Origin: Colimorpha sp045597945
GTDB taxonomy: Bacteria > Bacteroidota > Bacteroidia > Bacteroidales > P3
Assembly: GCA_045597945.1 (NCBI GenBank)
Contig: JAZLLD010000102.1
Coordinates: 1 to 13,990 of the forward strand
Direction: 5' to 3'
DNA length: 13,990 nucleotides
Every line of letters starts with the position of its first letter. Within the stretch, counting starts at the first letter, position 1. Below the pieces are notes generated by a model. The model searched no databases, was not told the origin of the DNA, and saw only the letters and a list, made by a program, of their open reading frames with translations. Below, piece by piece: positions 4,976-13,988 of the stretch. The translations under genes and the position numbers were made by a program.

Positions 4976-5025
4976 GGATTCTGTAAGTAGCTAAAAAGCA
5001 GCTATTTATGGGATCCATCCTTTTT
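4976..5025 (+). terminator. Terminator of RNA B2
   Basis: Fifteen-base-pair stem (GGATTCTGTAAGTAG with CTATTTATGGGATCC) with an 11-base loop, then ATCC and TTTTT. The four-base gap before the T-run makes it somewhat weaker than the B1 copy. Confidence 0.6.
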
Positions 5026-5198
5026 CTTCCACCAAAATAATGTCCTACTGAGTCAACAAATATGTAGAGATGCACGTCTGCTATTCTTTTATGGAAGGGA
5101 GCAGTAATACGACACTTTACATCTTGGCGAATTTCTGCCACACACGATTATCAAATCCAAAGAGTATTTGTGACAGAAATTTATTATTTTAGACAAAA

Positions 5199-5231
5199 TT
5201 AGTATATCTACAAGAAATAATGCTAATTTTG
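5199..5231 (+). promoter_or_regulatory. Promoter of the giant GH95 gene
   Basis: TTAG (5199-5202), 21 bases, TAATTTTG (5224-5231): one mismatch to the Bacteroidota consensus. Transcription should start near 5238, leaving a leader of about 64 bases before the ATG at 5302. Between B2 and this promoter (5032-5198) I see no gene or strong structure. Confidence 0.65.
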
Positions 5232-5301
5232 CACTACATTGGTTAGTTTCTCCCTCGCAGCAGAAACTTGTTTTTTACTAAAATCCACTTTAAACCATAC
5301 T

Positions 5302-8300
5302 ATGAAACAATTATTGACCCTTATCACGGCCCTATTTTTTTTGATGCCCGTGATATCGATGGCTGACAATCACGACACTGTGATTGAGAACGACAGCCAC
5401 CAATTGCCCCTTGGCAGATACTTCTGGCAAGTTTGGGACGCCACCGCTAACAAGTATATACCGAGCGGAGGCTACGAAAACCATTATTACATCACCGATG
5501 TGGCTAACGCCGATGGCACAGTGCCCGACAGTCACAAGGCGGGAACCAATCCGCTGACCGCATGGGCGACAAACGGCAGTGCCGCAAAGTCGATGGAGGC
5601 ATTCCTCCACCTCCCCGCAGGCAACAACCGTCTGCAGCTCTCTATCACCGCCAGCGGAAGCGTGACCTTCGACTTCGAGGTGCGCACGGCTGACGACAAA
5701 ACCCGTATCTACTCTGGCACTAAGAGCATAAGCGCCTCGGCCGATGCCCAACTCGTGGAGGTCATGCCCACCACCGCTCTGCCTGCCAGCGCCTACTACC
5801 GCGTGCGCATCAACGTCACCAGCGGTCACGGCAACATTACGAAGATCACCCATTGGCAGTTGACGAAGAGCAGCGAGGAGAAAGCCTATCTCCCCGACTA
5901 TCTGTCGTCGCCCTCCGTCCACACCAACGAGTGGAAGACCACCAACACCGAAGCTCCCACCGGCAACAGCTACGACTGGGCATACGAGGAGGTCATGATT
6001 CCCGAGAGCAGTGACTACAACGGCACCTACTGCATGTCCCTCGGTGTGCTACATGGCTACATGGGTATTCAGGTCAATGGCAACCGCCATGACATCATCT
6101 TCTCCATGTGGGACAACGGCAACACCGACACCGACAAGAATCTTCCCGACTATCTGCGTTCCGGCTCCCTCGACTCCAACGGTGGCGTTGCCATCAGTCG
6201 CTTCGGCGGTGAAGGCACCGGCACCAAGGCCTATCGTGCCGGCGAATACTGGGTACCGGGCCAGTGGGTGAAGTTCCTCACCAACATGCGCCCCGAGGTC
6301 GTTACCGTACAGACCGCTGACGGCCCCATCACTTATACCAACACCATCTGCACCGCATGGTACAAGACCGAAGGCGGTGCCGACAACGAAAAGAATGCCG
6401 AAGCGGGCGAGGACGAGTATGACGGATGGCACTACATCGCGTCGCACCGCCTCTCCGGCGCCAACACCTACTTCAACGGCTGGTACTCCTTCCTCGAGAA
6501 CTTCGACTGGCACTCGGGCAACCTGCAACGCAAGGCCTACTACCGCAACGGCTCCCTCCACTCTCTCGCCAGCGGCAAGTGGTCACACCGCAACGTAGTG
6601 TCCTGCTCCCACACCGATGGCGGTTCTGCCGCCGGTAAGCGCAACGACTATGGTTCTGGCATTGAGATCATGGACGATGGCATCCCTGCCTTCTATATGA
6701 CTACCGGCGGTCTCGCCGACGATGAGTTCCACAGCAACCAGCAGATGGAATATCGCGAATTCGAGCCCATCACCCAGGAGGTGATGGACAAACTCCTCGG
6801 CCGTGTGGAGAAAGCCATAAAGGTGGACGAAGCCCGACAGGCAGAGGCCAAAGCAGAGGCTACCCGCGAGACGCTGAGCAGCGAAGGCTTGACGGTTGTC
6901 AATTGTAATAACTACTCTACTGCAGAAGGCTCTAAGGATTATATCGTCGATGGCGACGAAACCACCTATTGGCACACCAACTATGGTGCAGGCGTCGGCA
7001 ATTCATTCCCCTATATCGTTGATATCCGTCTCTCTGAGACCATCAAGAATTCTGATGTAGAGCAGATCGAACTCTACCAGAGCCGCAACAATAACTACCG
7101 AGCTAAGAAGGTAAAGGTTTACTATTCCGACAACAACAGCTCTTGGACACAGATTGGCGGCGAGTACGAACTTCCCGATGCCAACCGTCCTACCATCACC
7201 CTGAGTTCTGTACTGACGGGGCACAACTATGTGCGCCTTGAGGTTACTGAGAAATATGGCGGCCACTTCGTCCTCAACGAGGTCTATTTCAAGACCGCCC
7301 GCGACATTGAGCAGCTCAAGGCCCAGGCCCGCGAGCTCATCAACAAGAAGGATGGCTACATGGGCTACTCCTCTGAGGAGACCGCTGCCCTCGAAAGTGT
7401 CTATGCCAATGGCACATGCACCGACTATGATGCGCTGAAGCAAGCCATCGTCAACCTTGCGTCAACTGGAAAACTCCTGAAGTATGGCAAGCTGACAGAG
7501 ACCAACTCTATCAGTTCGCTGAAGGCCTATACGTTCCACAACGTAAATAGCCACGACGCACTCATTGTAAGCTCCAACGCTCCCGCCATTCAGGATGAGA
7601 GCACCCTCAATGTGACGGACGAAGCCAACAACTGGCTCCTGCTCCGTTCCGAGAAGTGGAACGCCCACTACCTCTACAACCTCAGCCTGCAGAAATACCT
7701 CTGCATGAACGACGAGGGACAACCCGAACTCACCGATAAGCTCACCCCCGTTTACGTAGGCGTGCGCACGCACACAGAAAATATTAATGGTAAGAACACC
7801 ACCGTATTCGATGGCTTCACCCTGCAGTTCTGCCAGGGCGACGACAACAGCTACCTCACCGTGACAGGTGCTTCTGCCTCCAACGGCATGCGCCGTGCAG
7901 CCGGCAGCACGCTGGGCTTCGGTCCCAGCAGCAGCGATGGTGTGCTCTGGAATATCTACGACAACTACGGCATCACTCCCACCGTGACGAGCATAAACGA
8001 ACTGCTCGAAGACGTAACCGAAAACGGTCTCCAGCCCTGGACCCGCCCGCAGTTTGGTGGCACCCAGTGGACTTACAACAAGGCAACGGGCAACTTTACC
8101 GCTGAAGGTAAGGCCGCTACCGCAAACCCTGGCCGTGATTCTTACGGCCCCGTATTTGTGTTCCCCAGCGGCGTAGGTACTACAAGCTACTCAAGCAATG
8201 TAAACACCTCCGACAAGGGCGGCTTCCGCATCCTTGGTGGAGATGGCGATAACGTAACTTGCTACCTTGGCCAATGGGCAGGCTCTATCGAAGTCGCTAC

Positions 8301-11300
8301 CGGCGCCATCGCTCAAGTGACTTACAGTAACCAGCTCAAAGGCACCGAACCTACCTCGGCTGCCACCGTATGGGTTGACGGTACCCTGACCTTCGGCGGC
8401 AATCGCGCTAACTTCGATATGAACGATGGCCAGAATCAGCGTTGGTACATTGGAGAGAATGGTAAGATCATCACCTCCTTCAATACCGTTACGAAGAGTA
8501 CAAAGCAGTGGGACCTCCAAATCATCGTGGCCGACGAACCCCTCCAGCCCGGTAAGGTTCTCGTGCCGCAGGTAATCACCCGCGAGGTAATGACCTGGGG
8601 CGCTGACATCTACTCCTCAATCAACTCCTGCACTGTATATCATAAGGATTCCGACGGCTACTACCACGAGGAAACATCTCCCCAAATCACCCACACCGCC
8701 ACCGGCCTCTCTGTGACCTACACTGCAATGGTGAATGCCGATCCCGAACCCGAGGACGACGGCACCATCAAGATGAGTACTCCAGAGCAGAAGTACTACT
8801 ACTCCATCCGCAACTACAACAAGAGCGGCGACTACGCACACTATAAGGATGCAAGCTCAGAGCTTCCCCTCAACAGCACCAAGGACCTCTCTGCCATCTT
8901 CTACTTCACTGCCGACGAAAGCGGCACCACCAATGAGAGTCAGCAGGCCGTGAAGATCCACAACCTCCTTTCCGGCGACCTCGTAATGAGCGACTGGGGC
9001 GCGTGGAGCACCAACCCCACCTACAGATGGTATCTAATGGATGCTGCACAGACCAGTGAGGCTGGCGACTTCAAGATTCGCCGTGGCGATAGTGGCGACG
9101 ACTACTGGAACCACCAGAGCACCGTCAAGCGTTGGAGCGCTGACGCTGGCTCTGCATGGTGGATAGAACCTGTGCCCACGGAACAGTTCCATGTAGTCGT
9201 CAATGGTGAAGAGAGTGCCACTGGTGGTATCACCTACAATGGTCAGGACTACCTCAATGACTCTGATATCACCGTATTCTTCGGCGCCGGCGCCGCAATG
9301 ACGGCAAAGTATCTCCCTGGCAAAGTAGGCACCGTAACCAGCTATCAGGGCACATTCTATGTTGACTATGAAGATGCCGACCCCTTCTTCTCTGTCAGCA
9401 CTTATGATGCACACTATTACAAGGTCTGCTTCAATAATAACAAGGAGTACGCTCTCAGTGATGCTACAAACACTGACGGAAAGATGGTATCAACCACTAA
9501 GGACAATGCATGTTCATGGGCCTTCGTCGGTACAATCAGCGACTTTGTTCTCTATAGTTCAAATGGGCATTATGTGGGCATGATCGATAGCAATCTTGCT
9601 CCCGTCGACAATGTTGCTCAGGCTACCCACTTCACCCTTGTTGACTTCGGCAATGAGGTGGGCTCCCTTGTCCGCACCACAGCCCAGGGACAGGGTATCA
9701 ATATCAGTGGCGGTATGAAACTCAACACCGTGTTTATCTTCTACGGTACTGGTGACGCTAATAGTAAGCAGGTGTTCTTCGATGCCACTACTGGCGAGCG
9801 TTGCTATCCTGTCATTCCTCGCGAGGAATACGCCGTAACCGGCAAGACTACATTCACCAAGCCCAACAAGCACACCCTCTGGTACAACCAGCCCTCGGGC
9901 AACAGCTACGCAAACTGGCAGGAGTACTCGCTCCCCATCGGTAATGGCGAACTCGGCGGTAGCGTCTTCGGTGGTGTGAAGATGGATAAGATCACCCTCA
10001 ACGAGAAGAGCCTCTGGGATGGCGCCTCCGTAATCCGCAACAACGGCCCCCACGGCGAATACCTCAAGTTTGGTAACGTATGGGTGAAGAACCTGAGCAG
10101 TGCGTTCGACGAGGGCGGCGTGCGTGACTACGTGCGCTACCTCGACATCGACGATGCCGTGGCTGGAGTAGAATTTGCCGACGCCAGCGGCACGCAGTAT
10201 AAGCGCACCTTCATCGCCAGCCAACCCGATGGCGTGGTGGCTGTGAAATACACCGCCGCCGAAGGCAGCAACAAGATGAGTCTCCGCTTCAGCGTGGAGC
10301 CAGGTGGCCAGATGGAGAACCGCAGCACCACGAAGCCCGTAGTAACATATACCGCCAGCGGCAAGACAGGCTCGGCTGCCTTCAATGGCAAACTCGAACT
10401 TCTCTCCTACGCAGCCCAAGTGTCGGTGGTTGCCGATAACAGTGCTACAGTAACGGCCGACTACCGCGGTATCACCGTAGAAGGCGCCTCAGAGATCACG
10501 CTCTACTATGCTGGCGGCACCGACTTCGATGCTTGGAAGCAGAACAGCAACTTCGTGAACGGTCGGGCGGCCCAATTGCCTGCCGATATGGCTACCATCA
10601 TCAACAAAGCCAAGGCAAAGACCTGGGATGCCCTCCTCTCTGCCCATAAGGCCGACTACCACGAGTACTACACCCGTACCAACTTCAACCTGAAGACCAC
10701 GGGCGCTGACGTGACTACCGATAAGAACACCAAGACCCTCGTTGACAACTACACCAGCAACGAGGCATTCCGCAACACCGCTGAGGGTCTCTACCTCGAG
10801 CAGCTCTACTACAACTACGGTCGTTACCTCCTCATCAGCAGTAACCGCACCAAGCCCGTGCCCAACAACCTCCAGGGCCTTTGGGTAGATACCGACTCCG
10901 GCCATGCGCCCTGGAACTCGGACATCCACACCAACATCAATATCCAGATGAACTACTGGCCCGCAGAACCCAACAACCTCGGCGACCTCCACATGCCCCT
11001 GCTCGACCACATCGTCAGCATCGCTGAGAGTCCGGGCGCTAAGAACCAGGCTAAAACCAAGAACACGGGTATGCCCAATGCCACTAACCCCGAACTGGGT
11101 TGGGTCATCAATACCGAGTCGAACCTCTTCGGTGGTATGTCGTACTTCAAAGACAACTACACCATTGCAAACGCATGGTATGCGACCCACCTCTGGCAGC
11201 ACTACCGCTACACCCTCGACACCGCATTCCTCAAGAAGGCCTTCCCCGCCATGTGGAGTGCTTCGCTATACTGGGTGCAGCGCCTCGTAAAGAACGAAAC

Positions 11301-13626
11301 CGATAACACATGGGAATGCCCCAACGAGTGGTCGCCCGAGCATGGCCCCGGCAGCGAGAACGCTACGGCTCATAGCCAGCAGCTCGTTCGCGAACTTTTC
11401 GCCAACACCCTCGATGCCATCACCGCCCTTGGCGCTGACGCCACGGCCCTGATGGGTACCGACGGCAGCCAGTGGCGCACGAAGATCCAAGACCGCTACG
11501 ACAACCTCGATAAGGGTCTGGCTATCGAAACCTACAGAGCCTGCACCGTGGACAAGACCACGTGGGGCACTAATCTGATTGCCGACGGCACCCCCATCCT
11601 CCGCGAGTGGAAGACCAGCGACTTCACTGCGGGTGAGAATGGCCACCGCCACTCTTCACACCTGATGGCGCTCTATCCCTTCAGCCAGACTGTGCCGGGT
11701 GACGAATACTTCGATGCTGCCGTAAACTCTCTGAAGCAGCGTTCCGACAACTCTACAGGTTGGGCCATGGGTTGGCGCGTCAACCTCTGGGCTCGCGCTC
11801 AGGATGGCGACCACGCCCGCAAGCTCATCAACAACGCCCTGCGCCATACCGGTGGCGGCGGCATCTACTACAACCTCTGGGACTCTCACGCCCCCTTCCA
11901 GATCGACGGTAACTTCGGCGTCTGCGCGGGTGTATCGGAGATGCTCCTCCAGAGCGGCACGGGTGTCATCAGCCTCCTCCCCGCCCTGCCTACTGCATGG
12001 GCCGAGGGCAGCATGAGCGGCCTCAAGGCCGTAGGCAACTTCACCGTTGACCAGACCTGGGCCAGCGGTAAGCTTACCCGCGCTACCATCACCAGCCACA
12101 AGGGACAACCCCTCAAGGTGAAGAGCGCCACCCTCGACCTCGCCACCGAGGCCACGGTGACGGTGAATGGTAATCCCGTGACTCCCGTTTACAACGAGGC
12201 AGGAAAATTCTTCACCATCGACTGCGCAGAAGGACAGATAGTAGAAATCGTGGCTAAGGACGCTGAGTCCGACGACGTATACAAGGAACTGCAGGACAAA
12301 CTTTCGGAGGCTGTAACCTTTATCTACGAAGGTCTCGTAGGCTATCCCAAGGAGGAGGTCATCGCAAGTTTTGCCGAAGAACTTTTTGGAATCAACCTCT
12401 CGGAAGAATATGGCGGTGGTGTGACGCCCGAGAACTATGAACAGATGCTCGGTTACTACAACACCATCCTCAATTCCAGCAACGTCAACCTCCCCAAGAG
12501 TGGTAAGGCTTACCGCATCAAGGCTGTTCACGTAAATGCTGACGGCAGCATAAAGAATGCCTACACGCTCTATGTGAATGCCGACGGACAGCTCACGGCA
12601 AGCAATGCTGACGCTACCGTAGCTGCCGGTAAGAGCATCTTCGTGGCTCGCCAAACCGAAGGCAATCAGTTCCTCTTCGTCAATGAGAACGGTGATTACC
12701 TCAACTGGTTCGACACCGTCGACGGCACAAAGTCATACGACACGAAGGGTGTAAGCTATCCCTACAACGAGACCTATCACCAGATCGTGCTCGAGCATGC
12801 CAACACCAGCAAGACGGGTGGTCATGCTGCCGTGGACGGCCTCACCGACCTCCAGCGCTTCGGGTGCTTGCAGATGAGTGGTCACCCAAAGAATGCTAAT
12901 AGCCAATACCAGTTCTTCTGCTTCGACAACGGCAACAGTCAGCGTTTCGTAGCTGGCGATCCTGGCCATAAGTACTACGACGACAACGGCCGCCACACCT
13001 ACCTCTTCAAGTTTGAGGAGGTGCCCGATTACACCGTGAACGTGACTACTCTCAAGACGCCCAAGGTGGCTGACGGCAAGAGCTACGCCAGCATCTACCT
13101 CCCCTACGCCGTCGAAATCCCCGAAGGCGTGAAGGCTTACAAGGTCGATGCCGACCACTCAACCTACTTCCACCTCGTCGAAATGGAAGACGTTCTGCCC
13201 AAGACGACGGGCGCCATCCTGATCGGTGGCGACACCAAGGCCGACTATACGCTCGTGCCCAGCGCTGCTTCACCCGACATCCCTAGTGACAATCTCCTTG
13301 AGGGTGTCACCGAGGCAACTCCCGTCTCCAATTTCGCTGGACAGACCATCTACATCCTCAATGGCGGTCAGGATTCCGGCATCGGATTCTTCCCCCTTGC
13401 CACCACCGCATCGCTGACTCCCTACAAGGCCTACTTTGCCGAGAGCACTACTACGGCTTCAAGCAGCCGAGCCTTCAAGTTCGCCGACGAGGTACTCACC
13501 AACATCCTCGACCTCACCACCGACGGTTCCGACAACGACGAAGATGTCTTTGACCTCACCGGACGCCGCGTGCAGAGGGCACAAAAGGGTCTCTACATCA
13601 TCAACGGCAAAAAGGTCGTCAAGTAA
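5302..13626 (+). CDS. Giant secreted GH95 (alpha-L-fucosidase/galactosidase) with DUF3472-like, F5/8C and sorting-tail modules
   Basis: The ATG at 5302 gives 2774 residues. An in-frame TTG at 5239 overlaps the transcription start, so it is not used. Layout: signal peptide 1-21 (cut after SMA); DUF5077-like about 35-190; DUF3472-like 210-490 (GYMGIQV at 252); helical linker; F5/8C (CBM32-like) 529-665; FIVAR-like helices 667-723; beta-rich, partly ricin-like segments to about 1500; GH95 1523-2322; helical stretch; two further accessory modules 2401-2730; type IX-like sorting tail 2749-2774 (VFDLTGRRV...GLYIINGKKVVK). The GH95 core is complete: LPIGNGELGGSVFGG, NLQGLW, HTNINIQMNYWPAE (His1876, Asn1878, Asn1880), WSPEHGP (Glu2013, presumed general acid) and HAPFQIDGNFG (Asp2202). 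GH95 enzymes remove alpha-1,2-linked L-fucose, or L-galactose, by inversion. His rather than Thr at 1876 favours fucose. Ordinary GH95 proteins have about 800 residues, so the size is exceptional. It is probably cell-surface or secreted. No SusC/SusD pair lies in the window. Confidence 0.9.
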   Translation: MKQLLTLITALFFLMPVISMADNHDTVIENDSHQLPLGRYFWQVWDATANKYIPSGGYENHYYITDVANADGTVPDSHKAGTNPLTAWATNGSAAKSMEAFLHLPAGNNRLQLSITASGSVTFDFEVRTADDKTRIYSGTKSISASADAQLVEVMPTTALPASAYYRVRINVTSGHGNITKITHWQLTKSSEEKAYLPDYLSSPSVHTNEWKTTNTEAPTGNSYDWAYEEVMIPESSDYNGTYCMSLGVLHGYMGIQVNGNRHDIIFSMWDNGNTDTDKNLPDYLRSGSLDSNGGVAISRFGGEGTGTKAYRAGEYWVPGQWVKFLTNMRPEVVTVQTADGPITYTNTICTAWYKTEGGADNEKNAEAGEDEYDGWHYIASHRLSGANTYFNGWYSFLENFDWHSGNLQRKAYYRNGSLHSLASGKWSHRNVVSCSHTDGGSAAGKRNDYGSGIEIMDDGIPAFYMTTGGLADDEFHSNQQMEYREFEPITQEVMDKLLGRVEKAIKVDEARQAEAKAEATRETLSSEGLTVVNCNNYSTAEGSKDYIVDGDETTYWHTNYGAGVGNSFPYIVDIRLSETIKNSDVEQIELYQSRNNNYRAKKVKVYYSDNNSSWTQIGGEYELPDANRPTITLSSVLTGHNYVRLEVTEKYGGHFVLNEVYFKTARDIEQLKAQARELINKKDGYMGYSSEETAALESVYANGTCTDYDALKQAIVNLASTGKLLKYGKLTETNSISSLKAYTFHNVNSHDALIVSSNAPAIQDESTLNVTDEANNWLLLRSEKWNAHYLYNLSLQKYLCMNDEGQPELTDKLTPVYVGVRTHTENINGKNTTVFDGFTLQFCQGDDNSYLTVTGASASNGMRRAAGSTLGFGPSSSDGVLWNIYDNYGITPTVTSINELLEDVTENGLQPWTRPQFGGTQWTYNKATGNFTAEGKAATANPGRDSYGPVFVFPSGVGTTSYSSNVNTSDKGGFRILGGDGDNVTCYLGQWAGSIEVATGAIAQVTYSNQLKGTEPTSAATVWVDGTLTFGGNRANFDMNDGQNQRWYIGENGKIITSFNTVTKSTKQWDLQIIVADEPLQPGKVLVPQVITREVMTWGADIYSSINSCTVYHKDSDGYYHEETSPQITHTATGLSVTYTAMVNADPEPEDDGTIKMSTPEQKYYYSIRNYNKSGDYAHYKDASSELPLNSTKDLSAIFYFTADESGTTNESQQAVKIHNLLSGDLVMSDWGAWSTNPTYRWYLMDAAQTSEAGDFKIRRGDSGDDYWNHQSTVKRWSADAGSAWWIEPVPTEQFHVVVNGEESATGGITYNGQDYLNDSDITVFFGAGAAMTAKYLPGKVGTVTSYQGTFYVDYEDADPFFSVSTYDAHYYKVCFNNNKEYALSDATNTDGKMVSTTKDNACSWAFVGTISDFVLYSSNGHYVGMIDSNLAPVDNVAQATHFTLVDFGNEVGSLVRTTAQGQGINISGGMKLNTVFIFYGTGDANSKQVFFDATTGERCYPVIPREEYAVTGKTTFTKPNKHTLWYNQPSGNSYANWQEYSLPIGNGELGGSVFGGVKMDKITLNEKSLWDGASVIRNNGPHGEYLKFGNVWVKNLSSAFDEGGVRDYVRYLDIDDAVAGVEFADASGTQYKRTFIASQPDGVVAVKYTAAEGSNKMSLRFSVEPGGQMENRSTTKPVVTYTASGKTGSAAFNGKLELLSYAAQVSVVADNSATVTADYRGITVEGASEITLYYAGGTDFDAWKQNSNFVNGRAAQLPADMATIINKAKAKTWDALLSAHKADYHEYYTRTNFNLKTTGADVTTDKNTKTLVDNYTSNEAFRNTAEGLYLEQLYYNYGRYLLISSNRTKPVPNNLQGLWVDTDSGHAPWNSDIHTNINIQMNYWPAEPNNLGDLHMPLLDHIVSIAESPGAKNQAKTKNTGMPNATNPELGWVINTESNLFGGMSYFKDNYTIANAWYATHLWQHYRYTLDTAFLKKAFPAMWSASLYWVQRLVKNETDNTWECPNEWSPEHGPGSENATAHSQQLVRELFANTLDAITALGADATALMGTDGSQWRTKIQDRYDNLDKGLAIETYRACTVDKTTWGTNLIADGTPILREWKTSDFTAGENGHRHSSHLMALYPFSQTVPGDEYFDAAVNSLKQRSDNSTGWAMGWRVNLWARAQDGDHARKLINNALRHTGGGGIYYNLWDSHAPFQIDGNFGVCAGVSEMLLQSGTGVISLLPALPTAWAEGSMSGLKAVGNFTVDQTWASGKLTRATITSHKGQPLKVKSATLDLATEATVTVNGNPVTPVYNEAGKFFTIDCAEGQIVEIVAKDAESDDVYKELQDKLSEAVTFIYEGLVGYPKEEVIASFAEELFGINLSEEYGGGVTPENYEQMLGYYNTILNSSNVNLPKSGKAYRIKAVHVNADGSIKNAYTLYVNADGQLTASNADATVAAGKSIFVARQTEGNQFLFVNENGDYLNWFDTVDGTKSYDTKGVSYPYNETYHQIVLEHANTSKTGGHAAVDGLTDLQRFGCLQMSGHPKNANSQYQFFCFDNGNSQRFVAGDPGHKYYDDNGRHTYLFKFEEVPDYTVNVTTLKTPKVADGKSYASIYLPYAVEIPEGVKAYKVDADHSTYFHLVEMEDVLPKTTGAILIGGDTKADYTLVPSAASPDIPSDNLLEGVTEATPVSNFAGQTIYILNGGQDSGIGFFPLATTASLTPYKAYFAESTTTASSSRAFKFADEVLTNILDLTTDGSDNDEDVFDLTGRRVQRAQKGLYIINGKKVVK

Positions 13627-13672
13627 GATAATGTCAATCTGTCACAACTGAACACACAATCAAGTAAGCAAT

Positions 13673-13855
13673 ATGAAAAGAACATACCTTGCTCCCACAG
13701 CAAGACTTATCCTACTCGGTTCTGAAAACCTCATCGCTCAAAGCATAATAGACAAGAAGAGCGAAAATCCCCTCGACGGTAACGACGGTTCCAGCTCAGG
13801 AGGAAATGACAACTCTCAGTGGTCCAACCATCGCCAATCAATCTGGGACTACTAG
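13673..13855 (+). CDS. Small Prevotella-type protein, unknown function
   Basis: This 60-residue product begins MKRTYLAPTARLILLGSENLIAQS. That matches the layout (MKk-x-Y-x-x-P, hydrophobic strand, then a polar residue-rich tail) of very small, poorly described proteins found in many copies in Prevotella and Bacteroides genomes. The rest is low-complexity: a Gly/Ser/Asn-rich stretch (about 37-48) and an aromatic end (WDY). The N-terminal hydrophobic stretch is short and lacks a clean signal-peptide core. It starts 46 bases after the giant gene with no promoter I can see between, so it is probably co-transcribed. A role as a secreted peptide or surface factor is conjecture. Confidence 0.65.
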   Translation: MKRTYLAPTARLILLGSENLIAQSIIDKKSENPLDGNDGSSSGGNDNSQWSNHRQSIWDY

Positions 13856-13885
13856 TGTTCTGTCGCGAGCACAAAAAGATTATCT

Positions 13886-13988
13886 TTATCCCGAATTAGA
13901 GAATTAAAGAATTCCTATAATTCTATTTTTGGGGATTTGAAGGAATTACAAGAACGTAAAATTCTAAAATTCCTATAATTCGGGATAA
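13886..13988. repeat. AT-rich inverted-repeat element (MITE-like or large palindrome)
   Basis: TTATCCCGAATTA (13886-13898) and TAATTCGGGATAA (13976-13988) are perfect 13-bp inverted repeats. Inward, the arms continue to match imperfectly for about 15-20 more bases (GAATT blocks), and AATTCCTATAATTC occurs twice in direct orientation (13910-13923 and 13968-13981). There is no ORF. The element lies 30 bases after the small gene, near the window edge. It could be a small non-autonomous mobile element, an intergenic palindromic repeat or a long terminator-like fold. Confidence 0.5.

Larger units (their letters stand above)
4720..5025 (+). ncRNA. Candidate structured RNA B2 (repeat copy 2)
   Basis: This is the second copy of the element at 1415-1664, with about 50 extra bases in the 5' half. 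Hairpin 1 is TCCG, loop CTT, CGGA (4958-4968), with an outer GTG/CAC. Hairpin 2 pairs 4976-4990 with 5002-5016 in a 15-bp stem around the 11-base loop CTAAAAAGCAG, followed by TTTTT (5021-5025). Four pairs are G-U on the plus strand and would be A-C mismatches on the other strand. Relative to B1, one pair of the long stem and one of hairpin 1 change on both sides (C-G to T-A), and six other long-stem pairs change on one side while still pairing. The TTGGCC pair lies at the same distance before hairpin 1 as in B1 (about 117). Family unknown. Confidence 0.55.

Noticed and set aside
1401..5025. Integron-like attC sites, retron RNA or CRISPR explanation for repeats A and B
   Set aside because: No integron core sites, no reverse transcriptase, no integrase and no regularly spaced short repeats were seen. 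Each copy has its own promoter and terminator instead.
4914..5141. Minus-strand ORF over B2
   Set aside because: Same reason as for B1; the rest of the frame has no counterpart in the B1 copy and no recognisable motif.
5122..5184. Minus-strand remnant reading KFLSQILFGFDNRVWQKFAKM
   Set aside because: It looks protein-like but is only about 20 residues with no start, so it cannot be separated from chance.
5239..5301. 21-codon extension of the giant protein from a TTG codon
   Set aside because: It begins at the predicted transcript start. The ATG at 5302 begins a clean signal peptide.
9559..12654. Long minus-strand ORFs opposite the giant gene
   Set aside because: These are Val/Gly/Glu-rich shadows produced by the strong codon bias of the GH95 gene.
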